Below, in pieces: positions 5,353 to 10,520 of a stretch of DNA of 10,520 bases (positions are counted from its first letter, which is position 1; every line of letters begins with the position of its first letter). Source of the stretch: Fimbriimonadales bacterium. GTDB lineage: Bacteria > Armatimonadota > Fimbriimonadia > Fimbriimonadales > GBS-DC. The position numbers and the translations under genes were made by a program. The notes beneath the pieces were generated by a model. That model saw only the letters and a program-made list of their open reading frames with translations, had not been told where the DNA came from and did no database searches. The stretch spans positions 1 through 10,520 of the forward strand of contig JANXCK010000118.1 of assembly GCA_025060055.1 (NCBI GenBank). The letters are read 5' to 3'.

Positions 5353-8292
5353 ATGGTGCTGTTTCTGGGCGTGCCGCAGCGCACGCTCATCCAATTCGTT
5401 CGGCGCGCGCTCATGGCAGAGTGGCAACTGTTGCTGCCTTCAGGCGCAGCGCGCGTGCTAAGAGCCGTTGACCCAGCAGCGGGCGACTGGCACGGTTTTC
5501 TGCGCGCGCTCACGGGGATTACGCCCGTCGTGCAGGCAACCCCTGAGATGACCGCGCAACTTGGCAGCGTTTGCGAGCAGCTGCTGACACCCCAGAGCTA
5601 TTTTGGCAAGGCACGCCTGTCGCCGCGCTTCCACAGCGCACTCGCTCAGAGCCTCTGCCAGTGGAGCCTGTACGGGCTGACGCCCGAGCTGCTGGAGCAG
5701 GGCGCACAACTCGTGGCACGCGAGTATGCCGCCGTCGCCGAGCTGGACGACGAGGAGTTGCAAGCGGAGTGGGATCGCAAAACGGCGGAACTGGTGCAGC
5801 TGTGGCGTGCGTGGCAGCTCGCGTTGAAGCGGGCAGGGCTGCCCGAACCAATTAGCGCGTGGCGCACACTCCTGAACGCGCTCGAATCGCTCAACAGCGT
5901 GCCGCCAGTGCTGCTTGCGGGCTTTACGGAACTCAGCACGCTGGAACTGGAGGTGCTGCGTATTCTGGATGGCAAGACCCAAGTCGCACTGGCGCTACTA
6001 CATGACCCTGAGCAGCCCGAAAAGTACGCGCCAACCCACAGGATACGCCAGCAACTTGCACGCTGGGGAATCGAAGTGCTGGAACAGGATTTGAGGCAGG
6101 ATGCTCGCTGCACAATTGGTGGCTTGGACAATCCTGTCCAAGCCTCGCACGGGCTAACAGTCCGTGCCACGAGTGGCTTGGACAGTCCTGTCCAAGCTTC
6201 GCACGGACTAACAGTCCGTGCCACGATTTTGGATGCGCCGAACCCGTTTTGCGAGGTGGAAGCCGTCGCGCGGGAAATCCTGAGGCTTCAGGCAGCGGGG
6301 GTCGCCTTCCACGAGATTGCGCTGTTTGCACGCCAGCCTGAGGCGATTGTCGAAGCAGTCAGCGTGCTTTTCGCTCGCTACGGCATTCCGCTGCAGGGTG
6401 AGGTGGCGTTGCCGTTGGAGCAATCGTGGCGTGTGCGCTGGTTGATGGCGGGGCTGCGCCTGATCGCGGGCATCGGCACTGGCGAGCAGTGGCTGCAGTG
6501 GTTAGCCCACCCTGCGCACAGGCTGGGCGTCGGTGCGGTGCGCCCCCTTGCGAGCGGGTTGCGTCGCCACATATCCGCGTCGCTGTGGCTGGACTTGGCG
6601 CTGCAACGCGCCTCGAACGCCGAGCTGCAACGCCTGCTGCGCGAACTGGATTCGTGGCGTCGCATGCTGCCGAACCAGCTGCCCCAAGTCGCGCGTCAGC
6701 TTGCGTTGCGCCTTGTTGCCCATTCCACGCCGTTAGAGCGCGATACCGACCTCAGCGAGTGGGTTCGGCTCATCGACGCCTATGCAAGCGAATGGCAGCG
6801 GCGCACGCCCACGCAGGCGATTGAGCTGCTGGATAGCCTCGTTAGCGGGGCGCGGTACACGATGCTGCTGGGCGAGTCGGGCGTGCGCCTCGTGCCGATG
6901 GAGTATGCCGACTTGGCAGGCGTGCGCGTGGCGTTCGCCTTGCAGGTGTTGGAAGGGGTGCTGCCCCGACGCCACCCTGACGACCCGTTCCTGCGCGAAA
7001 CGGAGCGCCACGCGCTCAACCGCGCCCTCAGCGACCAGCGCGTTTGCCTGCCCACGCGCGCCGACTTTCAGCGGGGCGAGCCAATGCTGTTCGAGCGCAT
7101 ACTGCACGCCGCCCACGAGCGACTGTACCTCAGCTACCCGCGCACCCAAGACGACGAAAGCGACGCGCTGCCCTCGCTGTATCTGGAAGAACTCAAAGCA
7201 CGCCACCCCGATGCCATCCAGACCCGATTTTTCAGCCTGGAGCAGATTGCCCCGGAACCCAGCGAGTGCCTGCATCCGTACGATCGGTCGCTGTGCGAGC
7301 CAGAGGGCTATGTTGATCCCGCGCCGCTGATCCGACGGGATGAGCTGCGCACGCGCATTGCCTGCCTCGAACGCAAGTTCAGCGTCACGGAGTTGGAGAC
7401 GCTCACGCGCTGTCCGTTCGAACATTTTGCGCGATATATTCTGCAGTTGCGTCCGTTGCAGCGGGGGCTGAGTGTGCGCGATGTGGGCACAACGACGCAC
7501 AACGCGCTCTGCCGCGCTGTGCGTTATCCGCTGCAAGCGTCGCGCCCCTACGACTGGCTGGAACGCCTAATTGACGATTTGCAGGCGATGCTGGAGCGCG
7601 AAGCGCCCGACCTGCCCGATTGGCAGGTGCAGGTGCTACACGCGCTGGTGCAACGGCTTTTGCGCCGTTTCGGTCGGCGTGAGCCGTTGTATCGGCGACA
7701 GTTCGGGATTGTGCCCCACGCGTGTGAGTGGGCGTTCGGCGACACGGAGAGCGACGATGACGAGCGCGTCGTCTCGCCCGACATGCGGCACAATCAGGCA
7801 GCCCCGCGCCCGATTGCCTACCCCCTCAGCGACGGGCGAACGATTCAACTGCGCGGCGTGGTCGATCGCATCGACCTCAGCGCAGACCGCCAGACCGCGC
7901 TGGTGATTGACTACAAGCTCAGCAGCGCGCCATCCAAGAACGAGTTTGTTGAGGGGCGCGCGGTGCAGGGCTTGCTCTACCTGCACGCGGTCAAAACCGT
8001 GTTGCCGAACGCGCAGATCGCGCTGGCATATGACCGTCTCAAGTGGGCACGGCGCACGCGATTTGTGCCGAACCTGACTCCAATCGCGCGCCTGCTCAGG
8101 CGTCTGGAAGACGAGGACGCCGACGACTGCATTCTGCTGAACACAGCCCAGTGGCGGCAGGCGGAACAGAACCTGCGTCGGCGGCTCACGGAAGCGATAC
8201 AGGGCTTGTGCGCAGCGCGGGTCGAGCCGCGTCCGGGCGACTACTGCCGTCGCTGCGCGTTTGCTGACCTGTGTCGCGCAGCGCGACGGTGA
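5353..8292 (+). CDS. AddB-like inactivated helicase with PD-(D/E)XK nuclease and Fe-S motif
   Basis: This 979-residue protein has the layout of AddB/RexB, the second subunit of the AddAB end-resection enzyme. Helicase-fold signatures: LLAGFTELSTLELEVL (G190), NPFCEVEAVAREI (from 297), HEIALFARQ (320-328), VRLVPMEYADLAG (511-523), VLEGVLP (532-538), RLYLSYPRTQDD (590-601). The RecB-type nuclease is complete: VVDRID with D838, IDYKLS with D853 and K855, and Q872-x3-Y876. C687 (in CPFEHF), C965, C968 and C974 match the AddB 4Fe-4S set. No Walker A Gly-Lys-Thr is visible; residues 3-18 (LFLGVPQRTLIQFVRR) may be its decayed remnant. GGGAG at 5342-5346 supports the ATG at 5353. Residues 257-292 are a tandem 18-residue repeat encoded by palindromic DNA. 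No AddA gene is in the window. It could instead be a stand-alone family member. Confidence 0.85.
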   Translation: MVLFLGVPQRTLIQFVRRALMAEWQLLLPSGAARVLRAVDPAAGDWHGFLRALTGITPVVQATPEMTAQLGSVCEQLLTPQSYFGKARLSPRFHSALAQSLCQWSLYGLTPELLEQGAQLVAREYAAVAELDDEELQAEWDRKTAELVQLWRAWQLALKRAGLPEPISAWRTLLNALESLNSVPPVLLAGFTELSTLELEVLRILDGKTQVALALLHDPEQPEKYAPTHRIRQQLARWGIEVLEQDLRQDARCTIGGLDNPVQASHGLTVRATSGLDSPVQASHGLTVRATILDAPNPFCEVEAVAREILRLQAAGVAFHEIALFARQPEAIVEAVSVLFARYGIPLQGEVALPLEQSWRVRWLMAGLRLIAGIGTGEQWLQWLAHPAHRLGVGAVRPLASGLRRHISASLWLDLALQRASNAELQRLLRELDSWRRMLPNQLPQVARQLALRLVAHSTPLERDTDLSEWVRLIDAYASEWQRRTPTQAIELLDSLVSGARYTMLLGESGVRLVPMEYADLAGVRVAFALQVLEGVLPRRHPDDPFLRETERHALNRALSDQRVCLPTRADFQRGEPMLFERILHAAHERLYLSYPRTQDDESDALPSLYLEELKARHPDAIQTRFFSLEQIAPEPSECLHPYDRSLCEPEGYVDPAPLIRRDELRTRIACLERKFSVTELETLTRCPFEHFARYILQLRPLQRGLSVRDVGTTTHNALCRAVRYPLQASRPYDWLERLIDDLQAMLEREAPDLPDWQVQVLHALVQRLLRRFGRREPLYRRQFGIVPHACEWAFGDTESDDDERVVSPDMRHNQAAPRPIAYPLSDGRTIQLRGVVDRIDLSADRQTALVIDYKLSSAPSKNEFVEGRAVQGLLYLHAVKTVLPNAQIALAYDRLKWARRTRFVPNLTPIARLLRRLEDEDADDCILLNTAQWRQAEQNLRRRLTEAIQGLCAARVEPRPGDYCRRCAFADLCRAARR
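6121..6228 (+). repeat. Two in-frame 54-base palindromic repeat units inside the AddB-like gene
   Basis: Units 6121-6174 and 6175-6228 are identical at 50 of 54 positions. Each contains a class C hairpin (arms GGCTTGGACA and complement; 6121-6144 and 6175-6198) followed by a hairpin with arms GCACGGAC and GTCCGTGC around TAACA (6147-6167, one mismatch; 6201-6221, perfect). Because 54 is a multiple of three, each unit adds 18 residues, GLD(N/S)PVQASHGLTVRAT(S/I), without a stop. The same hairpin classes occur in the intergenic cluster at 3923-4082. Confidence 0.92.
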
Positions 8293-8298
8293 AACCGA

Positions 8299-9207
8299 CT
8301 ATGCCACCGCCCACACCACCCGCGCTGCACCGCTGTAGTCGTGCAAAACCTGTGGCTCGCGGAACCCCCATTCGGGCAGGCTTGCGCTCAGCAAGGGTGC
8401 AAGGCGCGGGCTGGTCTCGAACGCCAGCAAGCCAGCGGGGCGCAACACGCGCCGCGCGTCCAACGCAATCTGACGGTACGGGCGCAGCGGGTCGTTTGCG
8501 GGAACCAGCAACGCCTCGCGCGGCTCGTGGCGCGTAATCTCCGGAGGCAAATTGTGCCACTCGTCAGGCAGCACATACGGCGGGTTGCTGAGTACCGCGT
8601 CTACCGAACGGGGGCGTAATGCGCTCAGCCAGTCGCTCTGCAGAAGCCACAGGCGCGCCTGCAGTCCGAGCAAACGCCGATTGCGCCACGCAATCTGCAG
8701 GGCACGCCGACTGCGGTCAATCCCTATCCCAAACCACTGCGGAGCGTGCATCAGGCACGCCAATGCAATCGCGCCGCTGCCCGTGCCCGCGTCCACCAGA
8801 ATCCGCGCACGATGGCTGACGCATGGCGCAGACAGACCCACCCGCGCATTGCTCGACAGAGCGATACGCTTGGCGTCGCATCCTGCCCAGCACACAAACA
8901 GTTCCACCAGCAACTCGGTTTCGGGACGCGGGATGAGCACGCCGCGTCCAACGGTGAGCTTCAGTCCGTAAAACCACGCTTGGCGCGTGAGATACGCCAG
9001 CGGCTCGCGCTGAGCGCGTCGCCGTGTCCAGCACGCCAAGCGGCGCGCCTGCGTGGGGCTAAGCAGCGCTTCGGGATGCGCAATCAGCCGTGCCCGATCC
9101 CACCCCAAGCACGCTGCGACCAGCATCTCCGCCTCGCGACGCGCCATCTCCAACCCTGCCGCCTGCAACGCCGCCTGCACTTGCGCAACCGCCTCCTGAA
9201 CCGTCAT
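8299..9207 (-). CDS. prmC: Release factor glutamine N5-methyltransferase
   Basis: PrmC (HemK) methylates the glutamine of the GGQ motif in peptide chain release factors with S-adenosylmethionine. The 302-residue frame from the ATG has the helical N-terminal domain with the LIAHPEALLS and REPLAYLT blocks, then GRGVLIPRPETELLVE, SAM motif I V-D-A-G-T-G-S-G-A-I-A-L, an acidic motif IGIDRS, and the diagnostic SNPPYV substrate motif, with the C-terminal block EPREALL and FETSP. The ATG at 9207 (MTVQEAVAQVQ) matches the usual family start; a TTG 30 bases upstream is in frame but less likely. About 20 extra residues (around 8803-8853, LSSNARVGLSAPCVSHRAR) lie between the domains. The gene converges on the AddB-like gene with only 6 bases between stops, leaving no room for a terminator. 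Confidence 0.93.
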   Translation of the reverse strand: MTVQEAVAQVQAALQAAGLEMARREAEMLVAACLGWDRARLIAHPEALLSPTQARRLACWTRRRAQREPLAYLTRQAWFYGLKLTVGRGVLIPRPETELLVELFVCWAGCDAKRIALSSNARVGLSAPCVSHRARILVDAGTGSGAIALACLMHAPQWFGIGIDRSRRALQIAWRNRRLLGLQARLWLLQSDWLSALRPRSVDAVLSNPPYVLPDEWHNLPPEITRHEPREALLVPANDPLRPYRQIALDARRVLRPAGLLAFETSPRLAPLLSASLPEWGFREPQVLHDYSGAARVVWAVA

Positions 9208-9215
9208 CGGCAGAT

Positions 9216-9223
9216 ATAGTACC
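9216..9223 (-). promoter_or_regulatory. Candidate prmC promoter -10 (GGTACTAT)
   Basis: On the minus strand, TACTAT preceded by GG lies 8 bases before the prmC ATG. It matches four of six consensus positions and no -35 hexamer is evident. If used, transcription would begin at or within a couple of bases of the ATG, giving a leaderless message, which agrees with the lack of a Shine-Dalgarno sequence. The assignment rests mainly on similarity to the other GGTAyAAT sites in the window. Confidence 0.3.
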
Positions 9224-9331
9224 GTTCGGAGCCTCAAAACATCGTGGTCTCATCGGCGAGACACTGAGGCTACGCACGCGCTCCGCGTCGGCATCCCGTC
9301 GCCGAAAACGGCGGCGTTTGCTCCGCAAATC

Positions 9332-9339
9332 GGTATAAT
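9332..9339 (+). promoter_or_regulatory. Candidate promoter -10 for the riboswitch leader (GGTATAAT)
   Basis: A perfect TATAAT at 9334-9339, preceded by GG, sits 32 bases upstream of the first conserved riboswitch stem. Expected initiation near 9346 places the whole aptamer in the transcript. No convincing -35 hexamer is visible. The rest of 9208-9331 shows only a degenerate class A repeat (around 9250-9275) and small GC-rich dyads, with no gene. Confidence 0.5.
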
Positions 9340-9370
9340 ATTGGGCGACTTTCGGCAGACGAGTCCGCGG

Positions 9371-9516
9371 CGGCTGGATGCACGGGAAGTCGGTGCAAAT
9401 CCGACGCTGACGCGCAGCGGTGACTGGGGACGAACGCGGCAAGCGTGCCACTGGCGATTTGGCTGGGAAGGCGCCGCAAGTAGGACGATCCAGAAGCCCG
9501 AAGACCGATCCAGCCG
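9371..9516 (+). promoter_or_regulatory. Adenosylcobalamin riboswitch aptamer
   Basis: The conserved core is read directly. A closing stem CGGCTGGAT (9371-9379) pairs perfectly with ATCCAGCCG (9508-9516). GGGAA (9384-9388) follows, then stem GTCGG, loop TGCAAAT, CCGAC (9389-9405), then the block GCTGACGCGCAGCGG (9406-9420), which is, as I recall, identical to the E. coli btuB riboswitch. The peripheral CCACTG...TGGGAAGGC element (about 9448-9472) marks the large, AdoCbl-type class. AGCCCGAAGACC (about 9495-9506) is the 3' B12-box. The loop ACGCG of the third stem has complements CGCGT at 9557-9561 and 9644-9648 that could form the regulatory kissing pair. The next gene downstream on the strand is the prepilin-like gene. 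Confidence 0.93.
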
Positions 9517-9704
9517 TGTCTCGCTCGTTTCGCCTCGCGGGTTGGGCGAAAGAGCGCGCGTGGCAACGCGACGCGGCTTGGAGCGCACTCCGAGCCGAGC
9601 GCGTCGGCAAGGCTGCCCGTGCCACGCATGTGGTGCGGACAGTCGCGTACAAGCGCAACGGACGGGCAGAACCGTCCGCGCTGTGCCACGCCACGCGCAT
9701 TTCG
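9517..9704 (+). other. Structured leader between riboswitch and gene
   Basis: I see no coding region here but several stems: CGCGT, GGCA, ACGCG (9557-9570); a 10-base-pair stem with one G-U pair from CGGCTTGGAG to CTCCGAGCCG (9574-9597); and CGGACGG, six bases, CCGTCCG (9659-9678). Fragments such as GTGCCACG and GCGGACAGTC resemble the palindromic repeats seen elsewhere in the window, so repeat insertion may have lengthened the leader. No T-rich terminator is present, which argues for control at translation. Confidence 0.6.
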
Positions 9705-9740
9705 TCCCGCCCACATAGGCACATCAACTATGTGGAGGGA
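9705..9740 (+). promoter_or_regulatory. Hairpin sequestering the Shine-Dalgarno of the prepilin-like gene
   Basis: CCACATAG (9711-9718) pairs perfectly with CTATGTGG (9728-9735) around a 9-base loop. After a small internal loop, TCCC (9705-9708) pairs with GGGA (9737-9740). The 3' strand contains the ribosome binding site GGAGGGA (9734-9740), 5 to 7 bases before the ATG at 9746. This is the expected off-state of a translational riboswitch. Confidence 0.75.
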
Positions 9741-9745
9741 TCGGT

Positions 9746-10504
9746 ATGACGGTCTATCACGTAAACGCGAGCCGTGTACGCGGCTTCACGCTGATTGAGC
9801 TGCTGGTCGTGATTGCGATTATCGCCATTTTGGCGGCGATTCTGTTCCCTGTGTTTGCTCAAGCGCGCGAGAAGGCGCGCCAGACCTCGTGCCTAAGTAA
9901 CCTGCGCCAGATCGGAATGGCAGGGCTAATGTACGCCCAAGACTACGAGGAGCGACTGTTCCCCTTCGCGTACGACGACTGGTCGCACTACTGGTGGGGC
10001 TATGTCGATCGCACAAATCGACGGTTGGATACTAAGCGCAGTTTCCTGTACCCCTACATGCGCAACGCCGAGATCAAAGCGTGCCCTTCGTTCCGCGAGA
10101 ACCCATCATACCAGTACGGGTTGCTGGGCTACGGGTATAACTACGCTTACCTCAGCCCGATAGACCCAAACACCTATGCCCTGTTGCCACCTGTGTCGCT
10201 GGCGCAAATCAAGACCGTTGCGGAAACCGCATGGATTGCCGATAGTGCGCAGTGGCGCACGTGGGGTCAAGGTGCGCCCGTTTTTGAAGGCACGGGCTTC
10301 TTGGAGCCACCTTCGCTCAATAATCCCACCTTCCACGGGCGGCACAACGGCATGGGGAATGTGCTGTGGTGCGACGGGCACGCGAAGGTGTTCAAGCCCG
10401 TGTTGCGCACCGAAGCCGAGTACGCGCCCCATCGCCAGCGCAACTTGGGCAACATCGACCGCGACGGCAACCCTCGCACAGACGAGCTGATGGATTTGGA
10501 GTAG
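9746..10504 (+). CDS. Prepilin-like (type IV pilin N-terminus) protein with H-X9-DG motif
   Basis: This 252-residue protein starts with a short basic leader ending R12-G13, followed by F14-T-L-I-E18 and a hydrophobic helix (about 14-36): the type IV prepilin peptidase cleavage and methylation signal, with the conserved glutamate at +5. The region LFPVFAQAREKARQTSCLSNLRQ and YAQDYEERLFP continue the pseudopilin pattern of the DUF1559-like families. H200 and D210-G211 (in NGMGNVLWCDGH) form an exact H-X9-DG motif. Residues 236-247 (NIDRDGNPRTDE) resemble a calcium-binding EF-hand loop with Asn first, though the proline at position 8 is unusual. Function is unknown; such proteins are thought to be exported and anchored by the helix as pseudopilins or surface proteins. 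A strong GGAGG (9734-9738) supports the ATG. It stands alone here under a cobalamin riboswitch. Confidence 0.9.
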   Translation: MTVYHVNASRVRGFTLIELLVVIAIIAILAAILFPVFAQAREKARQTSCLSNLRQIGMAGLMYAQDYEERLFPFAYDDWSHYWWGYVDRTNRRLDTKRSFLYPYMRNAEIKACPSFRENPSYQYGLLGYGYNYAYLSPIDPNTYALLPPVSLAQIKTVAETAWIADSAQWRTWGQGAPVFEGTGFLEPPSLNNPTFHGRHNGMGNVLWCDGHAKVFKPVLRTEAEYAPHRQRNLGNIDRDGNPRTDELMDLE

Positions 10505-10506
10505 TC

Positions 10507-10518
10507 TAATACAATCGG
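10507..10518. repeat. Partial TAATACCAATCG-type repeat after the stop
   Basis: TAATACAATCGG begins 2 bases after the prepilin-like stop codon and is one base deletion away from the element found just after the phosphoesterase stop (1382-1393) and in the palindrome at 1493-1515. The element is cut by the window end, so its full extent is unknown. Confidence 0.4.
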
Positions 10519-10520
10519 TG

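Noticed and set aside
4612..5427. Minus-strand open frame opposite trm1
   Set aside because: Shadow of a well-supported gene, with low-complexity His/Arg/Gln-rich translation.
6121..6228. Assembly duplication or frameshift artefact in the AddB-like gene
   Set aside because: The two units differ at four positions and keep the frame; the same hairpins occur intergenically, so a real element is more likely.
9059..9727. Minus-strand open frame covering the riboswitch and the prmC start
   Set aside because: Overlaps the conserved aptamer and prmC; no domain recognised.

Overview
The window is a GC-rich bacterial chromosomal segment, most likely from an Armatimonadota-type (possibly thermophilic) bacterium. 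The main clue is the last gene: a prepilin-like protein whose N-terminus continues after the pilin helix into FPVFAQAREKARQ and whose C-terminus carries an exact H-X9-DG motif, a combination expanded in Armatimonadota and Planctomycetota. Phylum assignment is an inference from this protein style, not from a marker tree. No phage, plasmid, transposase, CRISPR array, rRNA or tRNA gene was seen.

Layout: 1-190 is the 3' end of a polysaccharide deacetylase. 258-1373 is a purple-acid-phosphatase-like metallophosphoesterase. It converges on a minus-strand unit, recA (2494-3555) followed 6 bases later by a 6-phosphogluconolactonase gene (1621-2487). The recA promoter is near-perfect (TTGACA, 16 bases, TATAAT), with a 16-base near-palindrome over the likely transcription start that looks like an SOS operator. 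Between recA and the next plus-strand unit lies about 690 bases that is mostly a cluster of GC-rich palindromes. The plus unit is trm1 (tRNA guanine-26 dimethyltransferase, unusual in bacteria) followed 3 bases later by a 979-residue AddB-like helicase/nuclease-fold protein with a PD-(D/E)XK nuclease and an iron-sulfur cysteine set but no Walker A motif. Convergent to it, on the minus strand, is prmC (release factor glutamine methyltransferase).

From 9332 there is a promoter-like -10, a well-conserved adenosylcobalamin riboswitch (9371-9516), a structured leader, and a hairpin that buries the Shine-Dalgarno sequence of the prepilin-like gene (9746-10504). This suggests B12-dependent translation of a surface or pilus-like protein, which is not a usual cobalamin riboswitch target.

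The most unusual feature is a family of short palindromes (arms such as GGCTTGGACA and GCACGGAC with their complements) that fills the intergenic space and has also entered a gene. Two 54-base copies sit in tandem and in frame inside the AddB-like gene, adding 36 residues just before a conserved motif. This resembles, in concept, the protein-invading palindromic elements of Rickettsia. Housekeeping functions dominate the window (recombination, pentose phosphate pathway, tRNA and release-factor methylation); the novelty is in the repeats, the riboswitch pairing and the recA operator.
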